A DNA stretch of 64,000 nucleotides from Rahnella aceris (GCF_011684115.1 NZ_JAADJV010000001.1:558001-622000), one strand, 5' to 3'; positions 18,910-30,025 are shown, counted from the stretch's first letter. Numbers and translations are program-made. The notes: generated by a model from the letters alone, not told the origin.

Positions 18910-18923
18910 CAGGCGGTGAGGCT

Positions 18924-18982
18924 TTCAGGGCGCGTGGCGCACAGCGTGCGTGCCCTGAACTCGTGTGTTCCGGGTCCGGAAC
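18924..18982 (+). other. Two intercistronic hairpins between gsiB and gsiC
   Basis: TTCAGGGC (18924-18931) pairs with GCCCTGAA (18952-18959), extended inward by CGC/GCG pairs. A second hairpin is GTTCCGG-GT-CCGGAAC (18967-18982). Neither is followed by a T run, so they more likely protect the upstream gsiB mRNA from 3' decay than end transcription. Confidence 0.6.
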
Positions 18983-19017
18983 ATGGATGTCTACCGTGAA
19001 ATCACAGACAGCGAATC

Positions 19018-19938
19018 ATGCTTAATTATTTTTTAAAACGATTACTCGGACTGATCCCGACACTGCTGATTGTGGCCGTGCTGGTGTTTTTATTTGTGCA
19101 TCTGCTGCCGGGCGATCCGGCGCGGCTGATGGCCGGGCAGGATGCCGATGCCAGCGTAGTGGCGCTGGTGCGTCAGGATTTGGGGCTGGATAAACCGCTT
19201 TATCAGCAATTCTTCACTTTCTTTGGCAATGCGCTGACCGGTGATTTCGGCCACTCAATGGTCTCAAAACGCCCGGTCATTGATGAAATCAGTTCGCGCT
19301 TTATGCCGACCTTTTGGCTGACGCTGACCAGCATGGTGTGGTCGGTGATTTTCGGGCTGGTGATTGGCGTGGTATCCGCCGTGTGGCGTAACCGCTGGCC
19401 GGACAGACTGGGCATGGCGCTCGCCGTTTCCGGTATTTCCTTCCCGGCCTTCGCGCTGGGCATGCTGCTGATGCAAATCTTTTCTGTTGAACTGGGCTGG
19501 TTGCCGACGGTGGGCGCTGACAGCTGGCAGCACTATATTCTCCCTTCTGTCACACTCGGTGCAGCGGTGGCGGCGATCATGGCCCGCTTTACCCGCGCCT
19601 CTTTTGTCGAAGTGATGCAGGAAGATTATATGCGTACTGCGCGTGCCAAAGGCGTGCACGAAGCGGTGGTCGTGGTCAAACATGGCCTGCGTAACGCGAT
19701 GATCCCCGTCGTGACTATGATGGGACTGCAATTTGGCTTCCTGCTCGGCGGTTCGATTGTCGTGGAGAAAGTGTTCAACTGGCCGGGGTTAGGGCGGTTG
19801 CTGGTCGATTCGGTTGAGATGCGCGATTATCCGGTGATTCAGGCAGAAGTGCTGTTGTTCTCGCTGGAATTTATCCTCATCAATCTGCTGGTGGACATGC
19901 TGTACGCCGTCATCAACCCTTCCATCCGATACAAGTGA
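19018..19938 (+). CDS. gsiC: Glutathione transport permease GsiC
   Basis: A 306-residue inner-membrane permease with about six helices, of the DppB/OppB type. [20 protein letters not shown] is the typical first helix, and the ABC-transporter contact loop is [12 protein letters not shown] with [14 protein letters not shown] following. The C-terminus ([15 protein letters not shown]) is the standard family ending. It overlaps the possible first codon of gsiD by four bases. Together with GsiD it forms the membrane channel. Confidence 0.96.
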   Translation: MLNYFLKRLLGLIPTLLIVAVLVFLFVHLLPGDPARLMAGQDADASVVALVRQDLGLDKPLYQQFFTFFGNALTGDFGHSMVSKRPVIDEISSRFMPTFWLTLTSMVWSVIFGLVIGVVSAVWRNRWPDRLGMALAVSGISFPAFALGMLLMQIFSVELGWLPTVGADSWQHYILPSVTLGAAVAAIMARFTRASFVEVMQEDYMRTARAKGVHEAVVVVKHGLRNAMIPVVTMMGLQFGFLLGGSIVVEKVFNWPGLGRLLVDSVEMRDYPVIQAEVLLFSLEFILINLLVDMLYAVINPSIRYK

Positions 19939-19946
19939 GTAAGCGC

Positions 19947-20867
19947 ATGAAAAACTGGCGGCGAAATGCCGTACTCGCGGGTTTACCGGTAATCACGCCG
20001 GGAACTGTGCAACCACAGGCGGGAAGGACACCGTGGAAAGCGTTCTGGCGTCGTTTTCGACGGCAGCACATTGCGATGATTGCGGGAGTTTTTATCCTGC
20101 TGCTGATTGCTGCGGCCATTCTTGCGCCGTGGCTGGTGCCCTTTGACCCGGAAAATTATTTTGATTACGACCGTCTGAACGAAGGCCCGTCGCTGATCCA
20201 CTGGCTGGGTGTGGATTCGCTGGGGCGTGATATTTTCAGCCGTATTCTGATGGGTGCGCGGATTTCACTGACGGCTGGTGTCCTTTCTGTGGTGCTCGGC
20301 GCGGCAATCGGCACGGTATTCGGCTTGCTGGCGGGATATTACGAAGGCTGGTGGGATCGCATCACCATGCGCGTCTGTGACGTCCTGTTTGCTTTCCCCG
20401 GTATTTTGCTGGCGATTGCCGTCGTGGCGGTGATGGGCAATGGCATGTCGAACGTGATTATTGCCGTGGCGATTTTCAGCATTCCTGCCTTTGCGCGACT
20501 GGTGCGCGGCAACACGCTGGTACTCAAACAGCAAACCTATATTGAATCGGCGCGCAGCATTGGCGCCTCTGACGCCACGATTTTATTCCGCCACATCCTG
20601 CCGGGCACGTTGTCATCGATAGTGGTGTATTTCACCATGCGTATCGGTACCTCGATCATCACCGCCGCCAGTCTGTCGTTCCTGGGCATGGGCGCACAGC
20701 CGCCAACGCCGGAGTGGGGAGCGATGCTCAACGAAGCCCGGGCCGATATGGTCATGGCGCCGCACGTGGCAATCTTCCCAAGTCTGGCGATATTCCTGAC
20801 CGTACTGGCGTTTAATTTGCTGGGGGATGGATTACGGGATGCGCTGGATCCAAAATTGAAGAACTGA
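19947..20867 (+). CDS. gsiD: Glutathione transport permease GsiD
   Basis: A 306-residue permease of the DppC/OppC type: [27 protein letters not shown] before helix one, [20 protein letters not shown], the coupling loop [21 protein letters not shown] and the ending [15 protein letters not shown]. The ATG at 19947 aligns with the E. coli start; a GTG at 19935 overlapping the gsiC stop (GTGA) is the alternative and would add four residues. It closes the iaaA-gsiABCD operon. Confidence 0.95.
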   Translation: MKNWRRNAVLAGLPVITPGTVQPQAGRTPWKAFWRRFRRQHIAMIAGVFILLLIAAAILAPWLVPFDPENYFDYDRLNEGPSLIHWLGVDSLGRDIFSRILMGARISLTAGVLSVVLGAAIGTVFGLLAGYYEGWWDRITMRVCDVLFAFPGILLAIAVVAVMGNGMSNVIIAVAIFSIPAFARLVRGNTLVLKQQTYIESARSIGASDATILFRHILPGTLSSIVVYFTMRIGTSIITAASLSFLGMGAQPPTPEWGAMLNEARADMVMAPHVAIFPSLAIFLTVLAFNLLGDGLRDALDPKLKN

Positions 20868-20874
20868 GATTTTT

Positions 20875-20901
20875 GCTTCTCCCCCTTCGCAGGGGAGAAG
20901 C
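20875..20901. repeat. C-rich palindromic repeat (single form)
   Basis: GCTTCTCCCC and GGGGAGAAGC flank CTTCGCA. The core is the same as in the repeats at 920-1048 and 32743-32822. It lies between the convergent gsiD and fghA genes and may act on both transcripts as a stem-loop, though T runs are lacking. Confidence 0.7.
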
Positions 20902-20930
20902 AGATGGCTTCTATTTTTAGGAACCTGCAC

Positions 20931-21788
20931 TCATGAAGGGGAGTGCAAAAACTCCGCATGGAATTTCAGGTGATCTTCCACAAATGACGCAATCGTAAAG
21001 TAACTGTGATCGTACCCCGGCTGAACCCGCAGTTGTAACGGCCAGCCGCGTTGTCGGGCGATCTCCGCCAGTTTTGCCGGTTGTAGCTGATCCGCCAGGA
21101 ACTGATCGCTATCGCCCTGATCGACTAAAATCGGGAACGGTTTTTGATCCGCTGGCAATGAACTCAGCAGGTGGCAACTGTCGTATTGTAGCCACTGACT
21201 TTCGTCATCCCCCAGATACGCGCTGAACGCTTTACGTCCCCACGGCACCTGAGCCGGATTCACGATGGGCGCAAACGCTGACACCGAACAGAAACGCTGC
21301 GGATTACGCAGCGCCAGCATCAGCGCACCGTGGCCGCCCATTGAGTGGCCGAAAATCGACTGACGTTCGCTGACCTTGAAATGGTCGCTGATCAGCGCAG
21401 GCAGTTCATCAAGCAGGTAATCGTACATCCGGTAATGCGCTGCCCATGGCGCCTGCGTGGCATTCAGGTAAAAACCGGCGCCCTGACCGAGATCGTAACC
21501 GTCGTCGTTGGCGACACCTTCACCGCGCGGGCTGGTATCCGGCATCACCAGAATCACACCGAGTTCTGCCGCGACGCGCTGCGCCCCGGCTTTGATCGTG
21601 AAGTTTTCATCATTACAGGTCAGGCCCGACAGCCAGTACAGCACCGGCGGCGGCGCGTCGTGTTGCGCCGGAGGCAGATAAATGCTGAACGTCATGCTGC
21701 AATTCAGGCTCTCAGAGGTATGGCGGTAGCGCTGCTGCCAGCCGCCAAACATCCGGTGTTCTTCGAGTAGTTCAATCGAGCTGCTCAT
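20931..21788 (-). CDS. fghA: S-formylglutathione hydrolase
   Basis: A 285-residue esterase-D-type alpha/beta hydrolase that splits S-formylglutathione into formate and glutathione, the second step of glutathione-dependent formaldehyde removal. The nucleophile elbow is [40 protein letters not shown] and the terminal catalytic His in [12 protein letters not shown] are family marks. The ATG at 21788 has AGGA eight bases upstream; a GTG six bases earlier would sit too close to it. It follows frmA by 11 bases and so is in its operon. E. coli has two homologues, FrmB and YeiG. Confidence 0.94.
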   Translation of the reverse strand: MSSSIELLEEHRMFGGWQQRYRHTSESLNCSMTFSIYLPPAQHDAPPPVLYWLSGLTCNDENFTIKAGAQRVAAELGVILVMPDTSPRGEGVANDDGYDLGQGAGFYLNATQAPWAAHYRMYDYLLDELPALISDHFKVSERQSIFGHSMGGHGALMLALRNPQRFCSVSAFAPIVNPAQVPWGRKAFSAYLGDDESQWLQYDSCHLLSSLPADQKPFPILVDQGDSDQFLADQLQPAKLAEIARQRGWPLQLRVQPGYDHSYFTIASFVEDHLKFHAEFLHSPS

Positions 21789-21799
21789 TGACACATTCC

Positions 21800-22927
<1,128 letters not shown>

Positions 22928-22967
22928 TTAGCTCCAGTCAGGTGTTTTTACTTATTCGGATTTTAAG

Positions 22968-23897
22968 TTAATAAGTCGGATGCAACGCCGGATCGTGTTC
23001 TGCGGCGAGCGGATGTTTCAGTAACGGGATCACCCCGTCATTCTGTTCGATGATCAGTTCTTTCAGCGCCCGGACATTCGGACTGAACGCATCCCGGCGC
23101 CAGATAAGCCAGGTGGCGGTATCGGCGAATTCATCCGGCATTTCGTGAATTTCTACCCGCTCGTGGCCGGGCAACTGTTCCAGCACAGAACGCGGGATCA
23201 TGGCGATACCCGCACCGCTGGCGACACAGGCCATCATGGAATGATAGGACTGAATCTCCAGGGTGTTAGCGACCGGCACATTCATGTGTTTGATCCAGCC
23301 CTGTAAACGCTGGCGGTAGGAACAACTGGGGCGGAATGCAAAAACGGTGTGGCCGCTGCGACCCGCAGGCACTTCCAGCGGCGACTCGCCCGGCGGGGTA
23401 ATCACCACCATGCGCTCGCGAAAAGAAATACAGCCATTGATATCGTCAAAATCGATCGGGCCATCAACCAGGGCTGCGGCGAGACGTCCGGCACGCACGC
23501 TGTCGATGATTTCTCCGGAAGTCGCCGTCACCAGCGACAGCGCCACTTGCGGAAACTTCTGATGATAAGCGGCGAGCAAAGAAGGCAGGCGTGTTGCCGC
23601 CGTGCTTTCCATCGACCCCAGCGCGAAATTCCCGGCCGGTTCACCGGCATGCATGATGCTCATCGCTTCGTCGCTCAGCGCCAGAATGCGCTCGGCGTAG
23701 TTGAGGAAGTTATGGCCCATGGCGGACAGGCGGATGCGTTGCTTCTCGCGGATAAACAGATCGGTGCCCAGTTCGAGTTCGAGCTGGCGCAGGCGGGTGG
23801 TCAGGTTCGACGGGACACGATGCAGTTGCTCTGCCGCACGCGCCAGCGAACCGGTTTCCGCTACGCAGCAAAACATCCGTAACTGAGTGAGATCCAT
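22968..23897 (-). CDS. ptrR: LysR-family regulator, PtrR (YneJ)-like
   Basis: A 309-residue LysR regulator. The N-terminal HTH reads MDLTQLRMFCCVAETGSL, RVPSNLTTRLRQLE and ELGTDLFIREKQRIRLS, very close to E. coli PtrR, which controls putrescine-utilisation genes. Effector-domain motifs SMESTAATRLPSLL, AFRPSCSYR, YHSMMACVASGAGIAMIPRS agree too. In E. coli the neighbour is the succinate-semialdehyde dehydrogenase gene sad; here it is divergent from an MFS gene and upstream of frmA, so its targets may differ. The divergent 198-base gap to 24095 should hold its operator. Confidence 0.82.
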   Translation of the reverse strand: MDLTQLRMFCCVAETGSLARAAEQLHRVPSNLTTRLRQLELELGTDLFIREKQRIRLSAMGHNFLNYAERILALSDEAMSIMHAGEPAGNFALGSMESTAATRLPSLLAAYHQKFPQVALSLVTATSGEIIDSVRAGRLAAALVDGPIDFDDINGCISFRERMVVITPPGESPLEVPAGRSGHTVFAFRPSCSYRQRLQGWIKHMNVPVANTLEIQSYHSMMACVASGAGIAMIPRSVLEQLPGHERVEIHEMPDEFADTATWLIWRRDAFSPNVRALKELIIEQNDGVIPLLKHPLAAEHDPALHPTY

Positions 23898-24095
23898 GAT
23901 GGGTTCCTGTGTTCTCTAATCGTAAACAAGTTGGTTTGTATTATTCAGTTTCCGTGATTGTACTCATAAGGCATCATAGCGACAACTTCCAATTAACTTT
24001 CTTTTAAGAAATCTGCTGTTTTCGGCGACAGGTTTGAGTATGTTTACTCACTGTTTCTAATATGTTGCATTGCGGTTTCTTTTGACGGAGCAGTT

Positions 24096-25223
24096 ATGGC
24101 TTTTCGTATTGCGCTAAGTGGTTTTCTGGCTTTTGTCGTCGCGATGGGTATCGGGCGTTTTGCCTTTACGCCGCAGGTTCCTTTAATGATAGCTGAACAT
24201 CAGTTCAGCCTGACCGGCGCGGGGCTGGTCGCCGCGTTCAACTATCTCGGTTATCTGTGTGGCGCGTTTGATGGCATGCGTGCCAGCAAACATCTTGAAC
24301 GCCGTTTGTGGCTGGGCGTGTGGGGCGGCGTGATCCTGACATTGCTGTCGGCGGTAATTTCCGGCGAAGTGCTGCACAGTATTGTGCGCTTCCTGATCGG
24401 CTGGACCAGCGGCTGGGCGATGGTCATGGTATCAGCGTGGTGTAACGAACGGCTGGCGCATTATGGCCGTCCGGCAATGAGTGCCGCGGTGTTTGCCGGG
24501 CCGGGCGCGGGGATTTTCCTCAGCGGCATGCTAGCGGTGGGTATTCACAGTTTGCAGCTCACCTCTGCGCAGGCCTGGTGTGTTTACGGCGTGCTGGCGC
24601 TGATTTTCGTGGCAATTATCACGCCGAATCTGCCGCGCAAAGGCGACCTGCACCGTTCGCACATGGCGACTGAGCCGCTGATAATGACGCCTGCGCTGAA
24701 ACGTCTGGTGTGGAGTTACAGTCTGGCGGGCTTTGGCTATATCCTGCCCGCGACGTTTTTATCTCAGATGGCGAGTGCACGTTTTCCTGACAGTCTGTTC
24801 GCGCAGTTTGTCTGGCCGGTGTTTGGCGGCGCTGCGGTTATCGGCATCATCATCGGTATTCTTACCCGCCATTGTCTGACTACGCATACCCGCCTGGCGC
24901 TGACACTATGGATTCAGGGGCTGGGGATTTTGTGCGCGGAAGTGGTGCCGGGCGTCAGTGGTCTGGTGCTTGGCGCGCTACTGACCGGCGGTGGTTTCCT
25001 CAGCGTGGTGCAATTGGCCTTACAATACAGCCGCGAGCTTGCACCCAATCACAGCCGTTATATGGCCGGGTTGCTGACGACCGGTTACGCTGTTGGCCAG
25101 TTATTCGGACCGGTTCTGTCGGCGATTTCTACCGCGCTGACCCATCGTCTGGAGCCTGCGCTGTATGTCGCGCTGGCCGGTTTTATTATTGCCGGGGCGC
25201 TGGTCTTCCGGCATAAACGATAA
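24096..25223 (+). CDS. YbfB/YjiJ family MFS transporter
   Basis: A 375-residue membrane protein with about twelve helices. [20 protein letters not shown] start (here [12 protein letters not shown]) and [12 protein letters not shown] are marks of the YbfB/YjiJ family of major-facilitator proteins, whose substrates are unknown. It is divergent from the PtrR-like LysR gene, which may control it. TTTGACGGAG just before the ATG supplies the ribosome site. Confidence 0.83.
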   Translation: MAFRIALSGFLAFVVAMGIGRFAFTPQVPLMIAEHQFSLTGAGLVAAFNYLGYLCGAFDGMRASKHLERRLWLGVWGGVILTLLSAVISGEVLHSIVRFLIGWTSGWAMVMVSAWCNERLAHYGRPAMSAAVFAGPGAGIFLSGMLAVGIHSLQLTSAQAWCVYGVLALIFVAIITPNLPRKGDLHRSHMATEPLIMTPALKRLVWSYSLAGFGYILPATFLSQMASARFPDSLFAQFVWPVFGGAAVIGIIIGILTRHCLTTHTRLALTLWIQGLGILCAEVVPGVSGLVLGALLTGGGFLSVVQLALQYSRELAPNHSRYMAGLLTTGYAVGQLFGPVLSAISTALTHRLEPALYVALAGFIIAGALVFRHKR

Positions 25224-25348
25224 GTTGCAGCTATTTCATCCATCATGAAGCACATTCACTGGATTCTGAACCGGCTCTCTACTACAGTAAGCCACCTCAT
25301 TTTAGCGTGATCTGCGTCAAAGTGATTACATCTGCCGGAGAAGAAAGA

Positions 25349-26014
25349 ATGCCAATCCTGAGTAAAGAAGCCATTTTGGTTCACGAGGCCCTGTTAGCCC
25401 GTGGTCTGGAAACCCCTCTGCGTGAAGCTTTGCCGATCGACAATGAAACGCGCAAGCAGCGGATCCAGGAACATATGACCGGCATCATGCAGCTTCTCAA
25501 TCTGGATCTTTCCGATGACAGTCTGGCGGAAACGCCGCACCGCATCGCCAAGATGTATGTGGATGAAATCTTCTCCGGACTTGATTACGCCAACTTCCCG
25601 AAAATCACCGTCATCGAAAATAAGATGAAAGTGGATGAAATGGTCACCGTGCGCGATATCACCCTGACCAGCACCTGCGAACACCATTTCGTGACCATCG
25701 ACGGCAAAGCGACCGTGGCGTATATCCCGAAAGACACCGTAATCGGCCTGTCGAAAATCAACCGCATTGTGCAGTTCTTCTCACAGCGCCCGCAGGTTCA
25801 GGAGCGTCTGACCCAGCAGATACTGGTTGCCCTGCAAACCCTGCTCGGCACCACCAATGTCGCGGTTTCCATTGATGCGGTGCATTACTGCGTGAAAGCG
25901 CGTGGTGTGCGTGACGCGACCAGCGCAACGACGACGACTTCGCTCGGTGGTCTTTTCAAATCCAGCCAGAATACGCGACAAGAATTTTTAAGAACCGTCC
26001 GCCATCCGTCGTAA
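25349..26014 (+). CDS. folE: GTP cyclohydrolase I FolE
   Basis: A 221-residue homodecameric zinc enzyme that turns GTP into 7,8-dihydroneopterin triphosphate, first step of folate synthesis. Zinc ligands are in [12 protein letters not shown] and [12 protein letters not shown]; other motifs are [32 protein letters not shown] and [13 protein letters not shown]. The ATG at 25349 has GGAG eight bases upstream; the frame is open earlier but lacks a ribosome site there. It is followed by an ERIC-like repeat and yeiB, the same gene order as in E. coli. Confidence 0.97.
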   Translation: MPILSKEAILVHEALLARGLETPLREALPIDNETRKQRIQEHMTGIMQLLNLDLSDDSLAETPHRIAKMYVDEIFSGLDYANFPKITVIENKMKVDEMVTVRDITLTSTCEHHFVTIDGKATVAYIPKDTVIGLSKINRIVQFFSQRPQVQERLTQQILVALQTLLGTTNVAVSIDAVHYCVKARGVRDATSATTTTSLGGLFKSSQNTRQEFLRTVRHPS

Positions 26015-26017
26015 CTA

Positions 26018-26112
26018 AAGCCGCAGCGGTGTTCGCTGCGTTCGGAGACCCGAATCACTGACATCAGTCAGCTCATCGGGTTCTTCTCGCTGGCTGCCAT
26101 GCTGCAACTTCA
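26018..26112. repeat. ERIC-like palindromic repeat, divergent form
   Basis: The central palindrome ACCCGAATCACTGAC / GTCAGCTCATCGGGTT and flanks GCTGCGTTCG, TGGCTGCC and TGCAACTT are laid out as in ERIC but differ at many bases. It lies between folE and yeiB. CGCAGCG-GTGTT-CGCTGCG at its left end can also form a hairpin. Confidence 0.65.
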
Positions 26113-26189
26113 TTTACTTGGATGGTAGCCACCCTGATTTTCTTCCCTTATTCTTAAATATCTCAATAATCTTCAAAAGGAATGTCAGG

Positions 26190-27344
26190 GTGCGCTCACG
26201 TATTGCCACGCTCGACTTTGCCCGTGGTCTCGCCATTTTTGGCATTCTTCTGCTCAATATCAGCGCCTTCGGTTTACCGAAAGCCGCTTACCTGAATCCG
26301 GCATTTGCCGGAACGCCTTCAGCTTCTGATACCTGGACCTGGGCGGTGCTCGACGCGCTGGCGCAAGGCAAATTCCTGATGATGTTCGCCATGCTGTTTG
26401 GCGGCGGTCTGTTTTTATTGCTGCCGCGCGGCAAACACTGGATCCAGGCCCGGCTGTCGATTTTATTACTGTGCGGTTTTCTTCATGCCACCCTGATGTG
26501 GGACGGTGATATTTTGCTGTCATACGGGCTGATTGGTCTGGTGTGCTGGAGGATGGTGCGGGAAGGGCGCAGCAGTCAGTCGCTGATTTCAACGGGCATC
26601 ATTTTGTATCTGATCGGTGTGGCCGTGCTGGCGATGCTGGGATTTATTACCTCGCCGAAGCCCGGTAGTTTCTGGCTTCCGGGACCGGCGGAAATTCAGT
26701 ATGAACAATACTGGCGGCTGAAAGGGGGTTGGGAAGCTATCCGCAACCGGCTCGATTTACTGTCATCCAGTTTGCTGGCGATTGGCGCGCAATACGGCTG
26801 GGAACTGGCGGGCGCCATGCTGATTGGCTCCGGCCTGATGCGCAGCGGATGGCTCAAAGGTGCGTTTCGCGTCTCGCATTACCGCAAGGTCGCAGCCGTA
26901 CTGTTACCGCTTTCATTGCTGATTCAGATCCCGGCGATTTATCTGCAATACCGTACCGGCTGGGACTACCGCTGGAGCGGTTTTCTGTTGCAGGTGCCGC
27001 GTGAAATTGGCTCGCTGATGCAGGCGGTGAGCTATCTGGCGCTGTGCTACGGCTTCTGGCCGCTGATTTCCCGCTGGCGCATAACGCACTGGATTTCGCA
27101 GACTGGCCGCATGGCACTGACCAATTACCTGTTACAGACGCTCATCTGCATCACCTTCTTCAATGTTTTCGGCTTCTATCAGCACTTTGACCGCCTGCAG
27201 CTGGTCGCACTGGTGCCGCTGGTCTGGGTGTGCAATGTGCTGGTGACATTGCTGTGGCTGCGTCATTTCCGCCAGGGGCCGGTGGAGTGGCTCTGGCGTC
27301 AACTGACGGCGAAAGCAGCGGGTGAAGAACTAAAAGCTGCCTGA
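26190..27344 (+). CDS. yeiB: DUF418 membrane protein YeiB
   Basis: A 384-residue membrane protein of the YeiB/DUF418 family with several hydrophobic helices. Motifs LDFARGLAIFGILLLNISAFG, PKAAYLNPAF, LFGGGLFLLLPRG, WDGDILLSYGLIGL, RMALTNYLLQTLIC and the ending FRQGPVEWLWRQLT match E. coli YeiB. The GTG at 26190, with AAGGA eight bases upstream, gives a start a few codons before the conserved LDFARG, as in E. coli. Function is not established; related proteins are thought to be acyl- or solute-handling membrane proteins. Confidence 0.88.
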   Translation: MRSRIATLDFARGLAIFGILLLNISAFGLPKAAYLNPAFAGTPSASDTWTWAVLDALAQGKFLMMFAMLFGGGLFLLLPRGKHWIQARLSILLLCGFLHATLMWDGDILLSYGLIGLVCWRMVREGRSSQSLISTGIILYLIGVAVLAMLGFITSPKPGSFWLPGPAEIQYEQYWRLKGGWEAIRNRLDLLSSSLLAIGAQYGWELAGAMLIGSGLMRSGWLKGAFRVSHYRKVAAVLLPLSLLIQIPAIYLQYRTGWDYRWSGFLLQVPREIGSLMQAVSYLALCYGFWPLISRWRITHWISQTGRMALTNYLLQTLICITFFNVFGFYQHFDRLQLVALVPLVWVCNVLVTLLWLRHFRQGPVEWLWRQLTAKAAGEELKAA

Positions 27345-27402
27345 ACCTGACGTTGATATATCATCCTAAATGATGGATTTGGGATGAAGGTTGCATATTT
27401 GT

Positions 27403-27418
27403 ATGTAAACGTTTTCTT
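27403..27418. promoter_or_regulatory. Gal operator upstream of galS
   Basis: ATGTAAACGTTTTCTT resembles the GalR/GalS consensus GTGTAANCGNTTNCAC. Its centre is about 60 bases upstream of the predicted start near 27471, the same distance as at mglB. Confidence 0.65.
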
Positions 27419-27421
27419 TCC

Positions 27422-27437
27422 TGTGACGAGATTCACG
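27422..27437. promoter_or_regulatory. CRP site of the galS promoter
   Basis: TGTGA-CGAGAT-TCACG has nine of ten core bases. Its centre (27429.5) lies exactly 41.5 bases before the start predicted from the -10 box TAGGAT at 27459-27464, the class II position. Confidence 0.75.
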
Positions 27438-27458
27438 CAGGCGTTTTCGCAAAATGTT

Positions 27459-27464
27459 TAGGAT
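27459..27464 (+). promoter_or_regulatory. galS -10 box
   Basis: TAGGAT, with predicted start near 27471. A good -35 box is missing, as expected for a CRP-dependent class II promoter. Confidence 0.55.
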
Positions 27465-27511
27465 AGCGGTCGTGCCTCTCCGATGACCACTACACTAAAA
27501 AAGGAAACGCC

Positions 27512-27631
27512 ATGCGCACTTCACCTCGCTTCTCTTTGTCTGGTTTCTTTACCTCCTGGGTCAAAAATTTCCGTATTCCTCCGTACCATTCCCTGACTGA
27601 TCACGGAGCGACGCATGGTCACAATTCGTGA
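27512..27631 (+). CDS. Possible 39-residue leader peptide overlapping galS
   Basis: An ATG with AAGGA six bases upstream opens a 39-codon frame: it begins [13 protein letters not shown] and ends THGHNS. Its stop (27629-27631) lies inside galS, so it overlaps the galS start by 17 bases in another frame. It sits wholly in the predicted galS leader. I do not recognise the peptide; the ribosome site is better than the one before galS itself. It could couple or limit galS translation. Without conservation data it may still be chance. Confidence 0.4.
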   Translation: MRTSPRFSLSGFFTSWVKNFRIPPYHSLTDHGATHGHNS

Positions 27632-28646
27632 TGTCGCCCGGCTGGCGGGGGTTTCTGTCGCCACCGTGTCACGTGTTCTGAACAATCCGTCTATTGCCAG
27701 CAAAGAAGCGCGCGAGCAGGTGTTACAGGCCGTCGCCACGCTGGGATACCGGCCCAATGCCAATGCGCAGGCACTGGCGACGCAAAGCAGCGATACCATC
27801 GGCGTGGTGGTGATGGATGTTTCAGACCCGTTCTTTGGCGCGCTGGTGAAAGCCGTTGATACCGTCGCGCAGCAGCATCAGAAATACGTCCTGATAGGCA
27901 ACAGCTATCATATTGCTGAAAAAGAAAGGTACGCCATTGAAGTTCTGATTCGTCAGCGCTGTAACGCACTCATTGTGCATTCCAAGGCGCTGGGGGATGA
28001 CGAGCTTTCGCGATTTATGGATCAGGTGTCGGGCATGGTGCTGATTAACCGTGTCATTCCGGGCTACGAGCACCGCTGTGTCTGGCTTAACAACGTCAGT
28101 GGCGCGGAAATGGCAACCCGCCTGTTGCTGTCCCAGGGGCACCAGCGCATTGGTTACATCGGTTCAAGTCATGGTATCGAAGACGATTTGCAGCGCTACC
28201 AGGGCTATTCGCAGGCAATGACGCAGGCACATCAGAGCGGAGATGCGCCACCTGCTGCATGGCGGGCGCAAAGTTCGCCGGATCTGCAGGGCGGGGAAGC
28301 GGCGATGGTGGAACTGCTCGGGCGTAATCTGCACCTCAGCGCGGTGTTCGCCTACAACGATTCGATGGCTGCGGGGGCGATGGCCGTGTTGAAAGAAAAC
28401 GGAATTAACATTCCCGATGACTTTTCGCTGATCGGTTTTGATGACATTCCGATTGCCCGCTATACCAGCCCGAAAATGACCACTGTGCGTTATCCGATCG
28501 TTTCCATGGCGACGCTTGCCACTGAACTGGCTTTAAAAGGTGCGGCAGAACAGTTAGCTGCGGGCATTTCGCATTGCTTCATGCCTACGCTGGTCAGACG
28601 CCACTCGGTAGCTCCCTGGCAAAATGTGGCACCCGTCACTTATTGA
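27615..28646 (+). CDS. galS: Transcriptional regulator GalS (mgl repressor)
   Basis: A 343-residue LacI-family repressor. The HTH and hinge read [20 protein letters not shown] and [12 protein letters not shown]; the sugar-binding core has [49 protein letters not shown] and [14 protein letters not shown]. It resembles both GalR and GalS; its place directly before mglB, as in E. coli, supports GalS, which represses the methyl-galactoside transport genes and itself. GGAG six bases before the ATG is the ribosome site. The operator and CRP site upstream indicate autoregulation. Confidence 0.93.
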   Translation: MVTIRDVARLAGVSVATVSRVLNNPSIASKEAREQVLQAVATLGYRPNANAQALATQSSDTIGVVVMDVSDPFFGALVKAVDTVAQQHQKYVLIGNSYHIAEKERYAIEVLIRQRCNALIVHSKALGDDELSRFMDQVSGMVLINRVIPGYEHRCVWLNNVSGAEMATRLLLSQGHQRIGYIGSSHGIEDDLQRYQGYSQAMTQAHQSGDAPPAAWRAQSSPDLQGGEAAMVELLGRNLHLSAVFAYNDSMAAGAMAVLKENGINIPDDFSLIGFDDIPIARYTSPKMTTVRYPIVSMATLATELALKGAAEQLAAGISHCFMPTLVRRHSVAPWQNVAPVTY

Positions 28647-28658
28647 TCAAATAACGCG

Positions 28659-28674
28659 ATGTAACCGTTTTCAA
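28659..28674. promoter_or_regulatory. Gal operator upstream of mglB
   Basis: ATGTAACCGTTTTCAA matches most of the GalR/GalS consensus. It lies about 60 bases upstream of the predicted mglB start and two bases before the CRP site. Confidence 0.75.
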
Positions 28675-28676
28675 TC

Positions 28677-28692
28677 TGTGAGAACTTTCACA
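28677..28692. promoter_or_regulatory. CRP site of the mglB promoter
   Basis: TGTGA-GAACTT-TCACA, full consensus. Its centre (28684.5) is 41.5 bases before the start predicted from TATGAT at 28714-28719. Confidence 0.85.
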
Positions 28693-28713
28693 GTTTATTA
28701 ACATCGGGCGCAT

Positions 28714-28719
28714 TATGAT
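28714..28719 (+). promoter_or_regulatory. mglB -10 box
   Basis: TATGAT, predicted start near 28726. The leader is about 170 bases and holds a GTCCGG-TTTA-CCGGAC hairpin (28749-28764). Confidence 0.65.
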
Positions 28720-28896
28720 TCATTCGTTTTCAATATGATTCAATTTGGGTCCGGTTTACCGGACTTGTTTCACAGCGAGTCAGGACGTTATAAGTCAAGG
28801 ATGGCAGGCACCCACAATCGTGACGTGGAGCTGTACTGCTCCCGCAGGGATTTCCGGTGCCAAATTCTGTAACACCCTACATAACCGGAGATACAA

Positions 28897-29895
28897 ATGA
28901 ATAAGAAGGTCTTCACCCTGGCGACTCTGGCTGCAAGCATGATGTTTGGTTTTGCCGCACATGCTGCTGATACTAAAATCGGTGTCACCATCTACAAATA
29001 TGACGACAACTTCATGTCCGAAGTTCGTAAAGCCATTGAGAAAGATGCGAAAGCCACTCCAGATGTGCAACTGCTGATGAATGACTCGCAAAACAGCCAG
29101 TCTACCCAGAACGACCAGGTTGACGTTATGCTGGCGAAGGGTGTTAAAGCGTTGGCCATTAACCTGGTTGACCCGGCTGCTGCCCCGGTCATCATTGAAA
29201 AAGCCCGCGGTGCTGGCATTCCTGTCGTTTTCTATAACAAAGAACCTTCCCGTAAAGATTTAGACAGCTACGACAAAGCCTATTATGTCGGGACTGATTC
29301 TAAAGAATCCGGCGTGATCCAGGGTGAGCTGATTGCTAAACACTGGAAAGCTAACCCGGCCTGGGATCTGAACAAAGACGGCGTGATTCAATACGTGCTG
29401 ATCAAAGGCGAGCCGGGCCATCCGGATGCTGAAGCGCGTACTAAGTACGTCATCAGCACCCTGAATGGCAAAGAAGGCCTGAAAACTCAACAACTGCAGC
29501 TTGATACCGCCATGTGGGATACCGCACAGGCGAAAGACAAGATGGATGCGTGGTTATCCGGTCCTAACGCTAACAAAATCGAAGTGGTTATCGCCAACAA
29601 CGATGCGATGGCAATGGGTGCTGTAGAAGCGCTGAAATCTCATAACAAAACCAGCATTCCGGTATTTGGTGTGGATGCCCTGTCAGAAGCGCTGGCACTG
29701 GTGAAATCTGGCGCAATGGCCGGTACCGTGTTGAACGATGCAAACAACCAGGCGAAAGCCACGTTTGATCTGGCGAGAAATCTGGCTGACGGTAAACCAG
29801 CGGCCGAAGGGACTAACTGGAAAATCGAAAACAAAGTCGTGCGTATTCCTTACGTCGCTGTGGATAAAGACAACCTGTCTTCCTTCGTGAAATAA
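28897..29895 (+). CDS. mglB: Galactose/methyl-galactoside periplasmic binding protein MglB
   Basis: A 332-residue periplasmic binding protein that captures galactose and glucose for MglAC and, in motile relatives, also signals to the Trg chemoreceptor. The signal peptide is 23 residues ending FAAHA. Sugar-contacting and calcium-site motifs are intact: [31 protein letters not shown] (given here in parts), [10 protein letters not shown] (Ca site), [40 protein letters not shown] (in parts) and GVDALSEAL. Length equals E. coli MglB. Ribosome site CCGGAGA. Confidence 0.98.
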   Translation: MNKKVFTLATLAASMMFGFAAHAADTKIGVTIYKYDDNFMSEVRKAIEKDAKATPDVQLLMNDSQNSQSTQNDQVDVMLAKGVKALAINLVDPAAAPVIIEKARGAGIPVVFYNKEPSRKDLDSYDKAYYVGTDSKESGVIQGELIAKHWKANPAWDLNKDGVIQYVLIKGEPGHPDAEARTKYVISTLNGKEGLKTQQLQLDTAMWDTAQAKDKMDAWLSGPNANKIEVVIANNDAMAMGAVEALKSHNKTSIPVFGVDALSEALALVKSGAMAGTVLNDANNQAKATFDLARNLADGKPAAEGTNWKIENKVVRIPYVAVDKDNLSSFVK

Positions 29896-30025
29896 GAATG
29901 CAACGGTAGCAGTAAAGACAGACAGCAATAAAAAACAAAGCTAAGCAGTGGCAAAAATAATTGCGGTTAAGCCGTAAATAAAGACTAAGTATGATTAGAC
30001 GTTAATGCTTATCTGACAGGACGTC

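Noticed and set aside
28735..28875. A 45-codon frame in the mglB leader
   Set aside because: No ribosome site, and the start would be only nine bases after the predicted transcription start.
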